Under the pieces are notes generated by a model. It was not told the origin of the DNA. It saw only the letters and a list, made by a program, of their open reading frames with translations, and ran no database searches. Of a DNA stretch of 64,000 nt, positions 13,501 to 21,682 are shown piece by piece. Origin of the DNA: Hyalella azteca (taxonomy: Eukaryota > Arthropoda > Malacostraca > Amphipoda > Hyalellidae); assembly GCF_000764305.2 (NCBI RefSeq), contig NW_025944539.1, positions 682,001 through 746,000 on the forward strand, read 5' to 3'. Position 1 is the stretch's first letter. Every line of letters starts with the position of its first letter. The position numbers were made by a program, and so were the translations under genes.

Positions 13501-16500
13501 TGTATCGTTGGTGTTTTGCTCAAAATTAATTATATGTTGTTTTTTATCGACATTAGCTTTGAGTAGTTTAGTAACTTTTTTCCTTCGGTGTAATTTTTTC
13601 TATCAGGTTCAAGATAAACCTTTTTTTCATGCGAATAATTTTTCCCAAGATTTATCCGGTATGGGTTGAATGTTAAAGTTGTCGTTTCAAAGCCCTACTC
13701 TGCTTTAAAATTACGCTTAAAAAAAAAACAAGTTTTTACATTATTGTCACTGCTTTTCTGATGAAACTATCTTAAACTGATCGTAAAATTTCTTTTAAGA
13801 TATCGTACAATTTCTTCCACTTGAAATAGTTTGGAACCTTATTTCTAACAGTTATTTCCAGGGCAACCTAGGGGAACCATATTTTATTGCACGTATTTCA
13901 ACTGGGAGCCTTTTTTTCTAGCAACTATTTCTCAATAAAATATGGTTCCCCTGGAAATAACTGTTAGAAATAAGGTTCCCCTTATAATATCTTCACTGGA
14001 AACCTTATTTATATAAAATAATAACTACCTTATTTATATAATAATAACTTAAACTGTCACGTTACTGTTAGGTTCGCCACAACGTAGCACCGGTGCTACG
14101 GACCACTCCTTCCGTCCGACGCCCGTCGCCCCCCAAGGTCTCGTCCGCCGGCGACGGTATATTACAAAGGGCGCCTCGTGAACGAATAATCCCTATCATG
14201 CTTGAGGACCATGATGACGATGACAGATCCACGGGTAGCGACGAGCGACAACGAAGTAAAAATTCGTCGAGTGCGAGCCTCTCTCGCGGTTCGTGGTGTA
14301 AATTGAATGATTGTTTTAATATAAATCTTTGGTTAAGATTGCAGTCATTTTCTGGAATTATTTCTTACAATTTGTTGTGGATGGGAAAATACAACAATTG
14401 GGAGCATGAAAGTTGTATGGAAATGTGTCTATAGTGCCTAATGCATAATATAGTGCATAATGCATAATATGGGGCATAATATAATGCATAAGTTGTGTGT
14501 TCAAATTTTAAGTTTGATGCCTTTCCCACTTAACTGTTCACTGATAGCTTCGACCAGCTTTCTATTATCTTTTAAATAATATCGGCTAAACGTTGCACAC
14601 ATTATCAACTTCATTCAAGTCAATTCTGATCTTTTAAACCGTTGTTTATTATTAATGATGACAAACAAAATAATAGTGCACATTTTACCAACATATAGTA
14701 ATATATTTCGACCTATTAAGTAGTAATAGTATTAGTAATATATTATATTACTATATTAGTAATATAGTAATATAATATATTACTAGTACATAATATATTA
14801 TATTATTATTATATTAGTACATATATTACTAGTACATAATAATAATATTATTATTAATATTATTACATAATAATAATATTAATATTATTAGTACATATAT
14901 TACTAGTACATAATATATTATGAGTAACAATTACTTCAGGCGAATGTAGCAATTCTATTAATTTCGGTGATTATGCTGGCCGTATTTTTGGCATGGTAAA
15001 TATAATCATTTCTGTGGCTATGCTTGCCTTATTTTCGTCAATTAAATGTTACTTTTTTTCTAATGTGATTATTTATTTCATGTGATTTAATTATTTACTT
15101 ATATAATATTTGTGTGATTATGTATTTATTTAATATAACTTAACTGTTTAATAATTGATGTGACTTAATTATTTGTAGGCGGAGAAACGTTCATGCAGAG
15201 CCCGCTGTTCAAGAGCCGCGCCGTCCCCTCGGCCGGGGTGTTCTCGGGACGCTCGGGGTCCCGTGGCACCCTCGGCATCCAGGCAGAGCCCCCCGTGGGG
15301 GCCTCGCCTGAGCCCATACGGTAAACATTACACTAATTTAATAATTTATTTCTTACCGTATTCTTACCGTATGCGTCATCAATTCTTACCGTCACTAATT
15401 CTTAAAGTTTCGGTCATTAATTCTTACCGTATCAGTGAACAATTTTTACCGTATCTGCCATCAATTCTTATCTATCCGTCACCAATTCTAACCGTATCCG
15501 TCTTCAATTCTTACCGTATCCGTCACCAATTCTTACCGTATCTGTCACCAATTATTACCGTATCCGTAACCAAGATAAGATCTGCGAATTGGGGGTTCGA
15601 GACCCGCAACTGGTTGTGAAAATTCTAGTCGAAATAACGGTTCTATTCCCCGTAATTGTTTCATGAAGCTTTGAGGTTGTTTTTCTTGTAACAATAAAGT
15701 AATTTCTGACAATTTCATTGTTGAATTGCATATATTTTTTAGGTCTTCCGTGTGCGTGCTTCGAGTTCATTTTTTTGTGATTTTTGAATGTTGATTAAAA
15801 GATTTTCTACGATTACACTCAATTTTTTATTAACTTTCCATTCGTATCATTATTTCTTGCCACTATTCCCGAAACTATACAAATTTTTCAATTTTGGAAA
15901 TTTTCCCTAATTTTTTAATAAATGATTAATTTCTGGACAGAATTCACCAAAAAAAGAAAGAAAATGAACTGTGTAGTGAGATTATAATATACATTCAAAA
16001 GATCATATTATTTTCATTGAGTGCAAGCGCTAATAAAAACCCACATTACTGTTCATGTCATTGATTACCGTAAATGAGAACTAAATTATGAATAGATTCC
16101 CAACCGTCATAAAAAATTAACATAAAATTCTCCATAATACCTATTTAATTCAGTCATTTCTAATGTGACCCTATCTTGCACTCTAAAAATTATGTTTGTG
16201 TTCACCTGCTATATTTTAATTAATACGTGAAACGTTCCTGTTACATCACTGCGGCGGTAAACATTGCACAGCATTTATTTTTTTAAGCAACATCAACCTA
16301 AATTTTTCGTGGCATATTACCTTTCATATGAACAAGAAAACTTCGTATGTTAACTTCATACGCGTGTGTTAATGCCCGTGTTCGAACCTTCGACCGTCTG
16401 CGAGAAATGTTTAGCGTTGCTGTAAAATAAATATACGTTATATACTTAATCGTATTATATGAAATTCAACTAGTAAAGTATTAAAAAGTATTAAAAGTAT

Positions 16501-19500
16501 TGTTAAGTATTAAAAATTTTGTTGGCCCGTGCTCGATTCTTCGACCGTCTGCAACATATGTTTAGCATTGCTCTAAAATAAATATACGGTATATACCTAT
16601 TCGTATAATATGAAATTCAACTATTAAAGTAAATTTTGCTGTTTGAAATAGCATAAATTTACGACTGAGATAGATTCGTGTTGGGTTTTTATTTTGAATG
16701 TCATAACATTGTTTTATGATGCATTGCACTGAATGTTGCATTTTTTGAATGTTCTAACATTGCTCTGCGTGTAATATCTAACATCCCCGGGTTGAACCCC
16801 CCGACATACCCTAGGAAATCCCGTCGGGAGCGCATCATCCCCATCAGCCTGGAGGGGGATGACGAGGCTACCTCCCCCCCTCCCCTGGACCCCTACTCCT
16901 CACCCCCAACCCCCTCTCAACATCAGTCTTCTACTGAACATAGGTAAACATTCTCTGTGGTAAACATTCTCTGTGGTAAACATTCTCTGTTGTGAACATT
17001 CTCTGTGGTAAACATTCTCTGTGGTAAACATTCTCTGTTGAAAACATTCTCTGTTGTAAACATTCTCTGTTGTGAACATTCTCTGTTGTAAACATTCTCT
17101 GTTGTAAACATTCTCTGTTGTAAACATTCTCTGTTGTAAACATTCTCTGTTGTAAACATTCTCTGTTGTNGACCATCTTTCTGTTATCAGTTACTTACCT
17201 CGGGACCATCTTTCTGTTATCAGTTCCTCACCTCTGGACCATCTTTCTGTTATCAGTTCCTCACTTCTGGACCATCTTTCTGTTATCAGTTACTCACATC
17301 GGGACCATCTTTCTGTTATCAGTTCCTCACCTCGGAATCATCTTTCTGTTATCAGTCTTTTAACATTGTCCAATTACTCGCTCTGCTCTTTTGATAACAT
17401 TCATATATTTTTTTCAACCCATGGAACCGTTTTTATTGTTGAAAATATGGAACCGTTTTTATTATGGAACCGTTTTTATCTTCCTTCCAATTGTAGCTCA
17501 TTCAATTGCAAGGTTGATAATTGAGGATTCGTATTCACTCAACAGGGTTCTCAGGTTCCTGCAGTTGATCTTATTTGTTATAATTAGAAAAGCTTGTAAA
17601 TTTAAGATTACTTCCAAAGAAACTAGTGAAGTATGAGCTAAATATCTTGTATACTCTGATAGACCTCTTTTAAAAATCGCACTACAACTTAAAGACGTAC
17701 CTATCATCATTTCCAAAATTGTCACTTATCTATATTTTTTCGAGCGAACACTGACTTTTCAATCCGTTCATTCACGCATTCACGTCTCCGTTTTTGTTCA
17801 TTTGACCAATTTATACGTTCTGATTACAATAAAGTCATTTTATGATCGCCTCTTATTCATCATTTTATAAGGCATCTTGCCGTTTTTAAAAGTATATTCA
17901 ATTACGTACATATCAATACAAATTACAAACACCCTCAACTTTTTCATGATTTTAAATTGAATCAAAATTTTCGATACTTTGGTCTTGTTGATATGCTCAT
18001 GTCACTTAATTAAATGGCGTTCAAGCGATATGAGCTTGAGGGTGTGAATGATGAAAGTTTAGACTGCTTCAGAGTTACCCTGTTTTGTTTTCTCTGTAAG
18101 GCATTATTGTTTTTTATTTAATTGCATCACGTTCACTCATGTGTCCTTCTGTTTTATTCTCATCAACCTTGTAATCGTATTTCCTAATTTGTTCAATTTT
18201 TTAACCATTACGTTGTTGAAATTTCTTTCAACACTGCTGCCTATCGTAACATGCTTGAGATTTTCGAGAGATATATTTTTTGAATTTTTTGCTACTGTTA
18301 TTGTTTTTATTTACACATGTAGTGACATTTTTATTTATTTATTAGATATTTTATCCTCCGCTCATTGCTGCTTGATTTATCTTCAGCTTCTACATTAACT
18401 CTTTTATCCTTAATTCCTCGCGATTCTCCCCCTCTTCAGTAACGTCAATTGAAAAAAAAAAGAAATTCTTTGGAGTAATAAACCCGCTTTAATGGCTTCA
18501 ATGTATGTACATTGATTTCATATGTATGTACAATGTAAGGTGTCAATGTATGTACATTTTACATTGATATCTGTATGTACAATGTATGGTATTGATGTAT
18601 GTATAATTTATAGAATTTCAAGTCCTTGTCGTTTCTGAGGTGACATGCGATAAAGTGACATCTATAAAATGATTGGCTTTATGTTTTAGGAATGTGAAAC
18701 TATGTACTATTTTGCTCGTGAACAAGGAAATCATTTTACTTCTAAGTCCCGTGATAAATGCCCCAACGGGCATTTATCTCTGATAAATGCCCGTTGTATT
18801 GACACACCTCTTATTGACACACCTCTTATTGACACACCTCTTATTGACACACCTCTTATTGACACACCTCTCATTGACACACCTCTTATTGACACACCTC
18901 TTATTGACACACCTCTTATTGACACACCTCTTATTGACACACCTCTTATATTCTCTGCCTTGGTACTGGCAACCTTGCACATTATTTATTGTCTTAGCCT
19001 TTTTTTTGCTACTGAGATATTCACTCCGAACTTTTTATCATTTCATCTCGAGGTTTATTTTAATTTATGATCTTTTCAGCTTTATTAATATTTCATGTCA
19101 AGGCTTATCATAGTTTATTATCATTTTACGGTCATATTGTCATTTATTACCTGATTTTTTCTTTCATTTATTATCATTGCAGAGTCAAATTATCCTTTAA
19201 CATTTTCTATTATTTCACAGTGACACTATCATATTTCTAGGAGCCTATTATCATCATTTTATCATCTGATATGATGATATTATCATAATTATTATCATAT
19301 GACAGTAATACCATCACCATATCACCATATTATCATCTGATATGAATATATTATCATCATTATTATCATATGAGAGTAATACGATCATCATATCATCATA
19401 TTATCATCTGATATAATTATATTATCATCATAATAATCATGTAAGAATAATACGATCATTTCATCGTATCTGATATGATCATATTATCATATTATTGTCA

Positions 19501-19988
19501 TATTAGAGTAATACCATCATCATATTCATCCATCATTATCATCATCATCGTTATCATCTGATATAATGATATCATCATTATTTTTATCATATTAGAGTAA
19601 TACGATCTTTTCTGTCCCTCAGTCGCGCAGGTCGCACCGTGCCCATCGAGCGCCCGGAGAGCCTGAGCTCCAACGACGAAGACGACGAAGATGAAGAAGA
19701 TGGCTTCCAAATCCTAACAGCTGAGTCGCTTTTCTCGACACTGCTCAACCGCATGCGTAACCTTACTAAGAAGATGAGTCAGGATGACCCACGTGGTCGA
19801 CGTATTCACCAGCCGCTGGTGCCTAGTTCGCCCCTGGGGTTTCAGTTCACGACGTCGCCTTTCAGTAGCGGTGGTTTACACGGCATCCACAGCGCGTCCT
19901 CGCTGAAGCAACATGATTCCTTTGGTAGCAATGACCCAGGGTCTGGTTTTTGGTCATCGCTTTATTCCTCGCCGAGGGAGCTAAGTAG
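1459..19988 (+). CDS. Nuak: NUAK-family serine/threonine kinase, spliced CDS, 5' truncated by the window edge
   Basis: AMPK-related kinase of the NUAK (ARK5/SNARK) group; family members are activated by LKB1 and act on the actomyosin cytoskeleton, polarity and stress responses. Proposed join: 1459-1578, 2811-2943, 4356-4594, 5013-6488, 6869-7813, 12024-12176, 14072-14288, 15179-15320, 16815-16943, 19623-19988. Every junction is GT/AG and the phases match (0,1,0,0,0,0,1,2,2,2). Visible: DFGLSN, the activation loop [15 protein letters not shown] with the LKB1-target threonine, then [15 protein letters not shown] and HWWVN, which follow the NUAK order. The N-lobe, HRD loop and start codon lie upstream of the window. 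About 1,266 codons are encoded here, mostly a disordered Ser/Lys/Glu-rich tail. The 3' end after 19988 is uncertain: a stop-bearing exon at 24391, or continuation into the 30736-38591 block. The family call is firm; the exact 3' structure is not. Confidence 0.85.
1563..1888. repeat. Three tandem copies of the exon 1 end and donor (107-109 bp period)
   Basis: TACGTAGGCCCTGAGGTACG at the exon 1/intron junction (1563) recurs at 1672 (one base deleted) and 1779, each followed by the same ~85 bp of intron. Each copy therefore carries 15 nt of exon and a GTACGA donor. Confidence 0.9.
1889..2810. other. Rest of NUAK intron 1, with a degenerate dispersed repeat
   Basis: 1905-2020 resembles segments at 10425-10560 and 22330-22470 (TGCATTTTTTTGC..., then GCGTATTGGTGCTACGGC). 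2590-2710 holds several irregular copies of TTTGAAATGATCA. Nothing coding is seen. Confidence 0.5.
2811..2943 (+). CDS. Nuak: NUAK exon 2: kinase C-lobe (VDCWSLGV to EPPTPS)
   Basis: 133 nt, phase 0 in and phase 1 out. It encodes [20 protein letters not shown] and then [20 protein letters not shown], the helix F-G region of NUAK kinases. The D of VDCWS is the invariant helix-F aspartate. The acceptor CCGAGTGCAG follows a CT-rich tract; the donor is CTTCCT|GTGAGT. The last ~33 nt of the exon plus the donor are copied seven more times in the following intron. Confidence 0.9.
2912..3440. repeat. Eight tandem copies of the exon 2 end, donor and intron start (69-71 bp)
   Basis: Units begin at GGGGGACTTCTAC (2912 in the exon; then 2981, 3052, 3123, 3194, 3265, 3335, 3405). 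Each unit carries TCACAG before the exon-like segment and, in most, CCTGTGAGT or CCTGTAAGT after it, so both a decoy acceptor and a decoy donor are present. The last copies are nearest to the exon in sequence (CTACGAGCC...), while the middle ones share TCTAAGTGTCTCC. Confidence 0.93.
3996..4149 (+). mobile_element. Dispersed repeat family A, copy 1
   Basis: ~150-bp element: ATAACTCAGTACTCACTGCAG, the perfect palindrome ACTCACTGCAGTGAGT, GAGCGCATTTTCTCGTCGAC, an ACAGACGG/GACGGACG microsatellite core, and the end CATAAATGAGAAAATGCGCT. GCGCATTTTCTC and GAGAAAATGCGC form an inverted pair. Other copies are at 9970-10407 (three in tandem), 29122-29262 (inverted) and 62330-62490. No coding capacity; probably a MITE-like or other non-autonomous element. 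Confidence 0.75.
4110..4393. repeat. 139-140 bp tandem duplication covering the exon 3 acceptor and exon start
   Basis: The tail of family A copy 1, the end of intron 2 and the first ~34 nt of exon 3 are present twice. The string TAGCG occurs at 4110 (inside the element), 4250 (junction) and 4389 (inside exon 3), pointing to a 5-bp microhomology at the duplication joint. The extra acceptor at 4211 leads into a frame that soon ends (TTTTTCTATAAATGA). Confidence 0.9.
4356..4594 (+). CDS. Nuak: NUAK exon 3: end of kinase domain (HWWVN) and linker
   Basis: 239 nt, phase 1 in and phase 0 out. With the T left by exon 2 it gives [18 protein letters not shown], then [13 protein letters not shown], the end of the kinase domain in NUAKs, followed by a linker with [20 protein letters not shown] and acidic EDEEASAA. 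The acceptor is TTCCACCAG; the donor is GCTGCG|GTGCGT. The first ~34 nt and the acceptor are duplicated 139 bp upstream (see 4110-4393). Confidence 0.88.
4595..5012. other. NUAK intron 3
   Basis: 418 bp, AT-rich with a G-run near 4695. No feature beyond the splice sites. Confidence 0.7.
5013..6488 (+). CDS. Nuak: NUAK exon 4: 492-codon disordered Ser/Lys/Glu-rich tail
   Basis: Phase 0 in and out; acceptor TTTGTTTCAG, donor TTCAAG|GTTAGT. The sequence is low in hydrophobics and rich in S, K, E, T and P, with no globular domain that I recognise. Two more ordered segments stand out near the end: [16 protein letters not shown] and [19 protein letters not shown]. The latter resembles [15 protein letters not shown], which opens the next exon, so a short SD-x-KK-x-FE motif occurs on both sides of the intron. 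Numerous SP/TP and RxxS sites suggest a phosphoregulated scaffold-like tail; that is inference. Confidence 0.85.
6489..6868. other. NUAK intron 4
   Basis: 380 bp, very AT-rich. No feature beyond the splice sites. Confidence 0.7.
6869..7813 (+). CDS. Nuak: NUAK exon 5: disordered Lys/Ser/Pro-rich tail
   Basis: 945 nt, 315 codons, phase 0 in and out. Acceptor TTGCGCAG|ATATCC, donor CCGCAG|GTAAGA. It starts [12 protein letters not shown] and ends KPKLVPQ. Many KKP/KSP/EKP runs, and an acidic Ser stretch [20 protein letters not shown] that could form a short helix ([20 protein letters not shown]). The in-frame ATG-less codons upstream of the acceptor are intronic. No enzyme domain is visible. 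Confidence 0.82.
7814..9969. other. NUAK intron 5, 5' part
   Basis: AT-rich sequence without recognisable coding or repeat content, apart from short direct repeats of GGAGTTGTAGGA near 8025-8052 and CTAACAGGAGTGCT near 9786-9835. Confidence 0.55.
9970..10407 (+). mobile_element. Dispersed repeat family A, three head-to-tail copies
   Basis: Copies at about 9970-10105, 10106-10248 and 10249-10407, each with the ACTCACTGCAGTGAGT region (altered to GCAAGGAGTG in the third), GAGCGCATTTT, the ACAGACGG core and TGAGAAAATGCGCTAAA. The PuPy-biased core differs in length between copies. A tandem arrangement suggests amplification by unequal exchange after insertion. Confidence 0.8.
10425..10976. other. 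NUAK intron 5, middle: degenerate dispersed repeat B
   Basis: 10425-10560 contains GACCCAGTTT...GGCGTATCAGTGCTACGGC, shared with 1905-2020 and 22330-22470 at reduced similarity. The remainder is AT-rich with nothing recognised. Confidence 0.5.
10977..11032. repeat. Foldback with (TA)n loop
   Basis: Arms GATTCATCAATCCTTACGTA and TACGTAAGGATTGACGAATC, separated by a TA run, with one mismatch. It lies directly next to the MITE-like element at 11034-11180. Confidence 0.85.
11034..11180 (-). mobile_element. MITE-like element, family C, copy 1
   Basis: Bounded by imperfect inverted ends (GAGCCCATAATTTCAAAA / TTTTGAAAGTATGGCCCC). It is the reverse-complement copy of 37270-37434, sharing GATCGTAAGTTCATCAGCCA, ATCATAGACAAGAAAATA and other blocks. 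No coding capacity. Confidence 0.75.
11181..12023. other. NUAK intron 5, 3' part
   Basis: AT-rich; a short irregular repeat of TATTGTGATATGTACTAATT type at 11275-11370. No exon recognised before 12024. Confidence 0.55.
12024..12176 (+). CDS. Nuak: NUAK exon 6: short internal exon
   Basis: Predicted from the sequence alone. 153 nt (51 codons), phase 0 in and out, which is exactly what is needed between exons 5 and 7. Acceptor ACCTCACATAG|GACGAAG, donor TCCGAG|GTTGGC. It reads [20 protein letters not shown] and later [22 protein letters not shown] content is clearly above that of the flanking intron. The peptide is compatible with the basic Ser-rich tail. A 16-bp minisatellite starts at the donor itself, as at other exons of this gene. 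No other frame is open across the segment and both splice sites. Confidence 0.65.
12177..12425. repeat. 16-bp minisatellite starting at the exon 6 donor
   Basis: About 15 units of GTTGGCTGTGGCGTGT with few variants (GATGGCTG, GTTGACTG, GTTGATTG). The first GT of the array is the proposed donor of exon 6, so each unit presents another GT in the same context. Confidence 0.92.
12426..14071. other. NUAK intron 6 with foldback
   Basis: Mostly AT-rich. 12490-12590 read on the minus strand has a tRNA-like B-box resemblance (TATTCGAATCC), which may mark a SINE relic, but no full structure is seen. A 50-bp-arm inverted repeat is listed separately at 13831-13980. Confidence 0.5.
13831..13980. repeat. 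Inverted repeat, ~45-50 bp arms
   Basis: Left arm GGAACCTTATTTCTAACAGT...GGGGAACCATATTTTATT and right arm AATAAAATATGGTTCCCC...ACTGTTAGAAATAAGGTTCC, separated by ~50 bp. The left arm has a short insertion (CAACCTAGG region). It is probably a non-autonomous foldback element. Confidence 0.85.
14072..14288 (+). CDS. Nuak: NUAK exon 7: RERIIPI motif, first copy
   Basis: 217 nt, phase 0 in and phase 1 out. Acceptor TTACTGTTAG|GTTCGC. It begins [20 protein letters not shown] and includes [20 protein letters not shown] followed by an acidic DDDD run. The donor chosen is CGCG|GTTCGT; the more downstream GTG|GTGTAA would break the frame into exon 8. RERIIPI-acidic recurs in exon 9. GILQ resembles the PP1-docking GILK of vertebrate NUAKs, but the match is too short to rely on. 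Confidence 0.75.
14289..15178. other. NUAK intron 7 with TA-rich microsatellite
   Basis: 14440-14490 has repeated GCATAATAT. 14695-14930 is a long irregular run of TAATATAT/ACTAGTACATA repeats. No exon signals apart from the flanking sites. Confidence 0.7.
15179..15320 (+). CDS. Nuak: NUAK exon 8: GC-rich Ser/Gly/Pro segment
   Basis: 142 nt, phase 1 in and phase 2 out. Acceptor TATTTGTAG|GC, donor ATACG|GTAAAC. It encodes [20 protein letters not shown] and then a Gly/Ser/Arg-rich stretch ending ASPEPIR. High GC against a flanking intron that is strongly AT-rich supports coding status. The intron that follows immediately holds a ~22-bp array containing TTACCGTAT, the reverse complement of the exon-donor string ATACGGTAA. 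Confidence 0.75.
15340..15570. repeat. ~22-bp minisatellite near the exon 8 donor
   Basis: About ten irregular units of CACCAATTCTTACCGTATCC. It begins ~20 bp after the donor. TTACCGTAT in each unit is the reverse complement of ATACGGTAA at the exon 8/intron junction; a 9-bp match may be chance. Confidence 0.85.
15571..16814. other. NUAK intron 8, remainder, with a direct repeat
   Basis: 16376-16480 and 16528-16632 are diverged direct copies (TTCGACCGTCTGC..., AAATAAATATACG..., ATATGAAATTCAACTA). 15590-15604 has a GGGGGTTCGAGACCC string resembling a pol III B box, without a matching A box. The rest is AT-rich. Confidence 0.6.
16815..16943 (+). CDS. Nuak: NUAK exon 9: RERIIPI motif, second copy
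   Basis: 129 nt, phase 2 in and phase 2 out. Acceptor ACATACCCTAG|GAAATC, donor AACATAG|GTAAAC. It reads [20 protein letters not shown] and then a Pro/Ser run [17 protein letters not shown]. The [16 protein letters not shown] motif parallels exon 7. A 16-bp minisatellite begins at the donor and repeats its GTAAAC. Confidence 0.75.
16944..17169. repeat. 16-bp minisatellite starting at the exon 9 donor
   Basis: About 14 units of TAAACATTCTCTGTTG / TAAACATTCTCTGTGG. The exon-end sequence TGAACATAGGTAAAC resembles the unit variant TGAACATTCTCTG...GTAAAC, suggesting the array was seeded from the junction. It stops at an ambiguous base (n, 17170). Confidence 0.92.
17171..17360. repeat. 33-bp tandem array
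   Basis: About six units with GACCATCTTTCTGTTATCAG at 17171, 17204, 17237, 17270, 17303 and a diverged one at 17336. It directly follows the 16-bp array, separated by the n. ORFs across it are repeat artefacts. Confidence 0.9.
17361..18794. other. NUAK intron 9, middle
   Basis: AT-rich. TATGGAACCGTTTTTAT recurs three times near 17418-17478, and ATGTATGTACA strings recur at 18500-18605. No exon recognised. Confidence 0.55.
18795..18950. repeat. 15-bp minisatellite
   Basis: About ten units of ATTGACACACCTCTT, nearly perfect. 15 is a multiple of 3, so ORFs run through it on both strands (repeats of IDTPL on +, GVSIR on -); these are not genes. Confidence 0.95.
18951..19622. other. NUAK intron 9, end: ATCAT-rich degenerate repeat
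   Basis: 19210-19610 is a degenerate array of ATCATCTGATATGA / TATTATCATCAT / AGAGTAATACGATC with a longer period of roughly 100 bp, running up to ~10 bp before the exon 10 acceptor. Confidence 0.75.
19623..19988 (+). CDS. Nuak: NUAK exon 10: [14 protein letters not shown] region
   Basis: 366 nt, phase 2 in and out. Acceptor CTGTCCCTCAG|TCGCGC, donor AGTAG|GTAAGT. It encodes [20 protein letters not shown], a dense acidic run, then [20 protein letters not shown] and [14 protein letters not shown]. The [14 protein letters not shown] helix is the most ordered segment of the tail. It ends with Ser/Gly-rich sequence up to SSPRELS. Phase 2 out allows AG+C (exon 24391), but not direct splicing to 30736. 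Confidence 0.8.
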
Positions 19989-20110
19989 GTAAGTTTCTGT
20001 GACCAGATCTTCATATATTTCTGAGGCCTATATATATTAATATATCTCAATATATCCTAATATATAATCTTAGTATTCGAATATCTGTGATCTTAATATA
20101 TAATTCCGTG

Positions 20111-21682
20111 TGTGTCCGGAAACACCGCCGTGAAGTCGAAATAGTTATGAGTAGCGTGCCGACTCGACGGTGACTTGCGTATTGGTTTTAACACAAGGGC
20201 TAAAGAGTCGCTCTTTGGTCCGGCTCTAAACTCCTTTGCGTTTGGAGAGAGGAGGAATAAACACGAGGAACTTTTCTTAATATATTGGTGATCTTCGGAC
20301 GATACACAATTCCTCTGTACAAGGCACACAATTTATTACGTCCAAAAACTCCGGGAAACAGGGTCTCAGCCTCAGGGATACAACGTCGAGGAATCCTAAT
20401 AAACCACTGAGGACCACAAAAGCGGACAGCAAGGATACGGGTACGAGCCGCACCACAAAACTGACAACCTTACGGGAGTGGACAGCAAGGATACGGGTAC
20501 GAGCCGTATCACAAAACTGACAACCTTACAGGAGTGGACAGCAAGGATACGGGTACGAGCCGCACCACAAATCTGACAACCTTACAGGAGTGGACAGCAA
20601 GGATACGGGTACGATCCGTACCACAAAACTGACGACCTTACAGGGGTGGACAGCAAGGGTACGGGTACGAGCCGTACCACAATGCCGACAACCAACGCAA
20701 TGATCAGGGGTTCGAGCCCTAATGCACTGCCAAGAACACAGAACCGGGTGGCAGTTACGCCTCAAAAGCACGATCATTGAAGGGTACGATCCTCTAATAA
20801 GCCGCTGACAATTTACTCGAGCGCAGAGGTTATTAGCCTCGACCTCGAGGGTGCGATTTGAACGGCTGTTAACCGTCCAACGCAGCCAAAACCTGGAACT
20901 ATCCAAGAACTTCACCTACGCCGTTATTAGTCCGTTAGAGGCACTCATTAAGAGTTATGCCCAGAACTGCGGTGGAGTTTAAAAATTATTCTTGGAAGCC
21001 CAAATTTGGCTCTGCCTGATTCGAGTCGAAACCGTGTCACCCCAACCCAGCACCACTGAGCACACACAACTTCCGATGAGCGCACACAACGAGGGGGTAA
21101 CTCAGCCAAAATGAGCTTACCTCAACACCCCGTTTACAATGTACAAAACAGACTGTAAACACTTCCTAAGTGCAAAAAAATAGATAATATAATATAATAC
21201 AATAAAGTCAAGATATTTGCAATCATTTGGCAATCTAATCACAGTTAAAAATCTAATAATATTAAACTAATTCCAAAGCGACCAAACTCTCCATCGTTCA
21301 CGACAACCTAGCGCGCGTTATAACGAGGTTAGGAGCAGCTCGACCAATAACGTTGGAACTACACCTTGTCTCGTTCCAAGATACTAAATCCTACAAACAC
21401 CACAGCTAGACAAGATTCCATATTACGGTCACGAAATAAATATTTGTTTACGCATTACTTAGTCATAAATAAATGAAACCCTTGAGTTAACAAAATAATA
21501 CCACAGTTCAACAACATTGAATGCCGCTGTCTCAAAATCAAAAATACAATCGCATTATTTAGTCTTATTTTAACGTAATATATAGCATCAAACTCTAGTC
21601 TTAAAACGAAGTCGGATCTTACTAGTTCAGCCAATACTACGTTCTCAAAAAAATTATTTCATAAAATTCGGGTTCCGTCACA
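20111..21682. mobile_element. Insertion of 1,572 bp with LTR-like ends (solo LTR candidate)
   Basis: Ends TGTGTCCGGA...TTCCGTCACA (TGT...ACA) flanked by a CGTG direct repeat (20107-20110 and 21683-21686). Removing the element and one CGTG restores ATAATTCCGTGTAAGAGTAACAGTGATTATT, which aligns with the intact neighbour unit at ~21797. No open reading frame of a retroelement protein is visible. It contains a 56-bp internal array (20424-20700). The orientation is unclear; the minus strand begins TGTGACGGAACCC, a common LTR start. Confidence 0.65.
20424..20700. repeat. 56-bp tandem array inside the LTR-like element
   Basis: GGACAGCAAGGATACGGGTA recurs at 20424, 20480, 20536, 20592 and 20648 (five units), each followed by CGAGCCG(C/T)ACCACAAAACTGA. 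Confidence 0.92.

Noticed and set aside
15588..15606. tRNA gene suggested by the B-box-like GGTTCGAGACC
   Set aside because: No A box, acceptor stem or cloverleaf can be drawn around it; at most a SINE fragment.
18702..19113. ORFs with IDTPL / RGVSI repeats
   Set aside because: The 15-bp minisatellite keeps all frames open; there is no other support.
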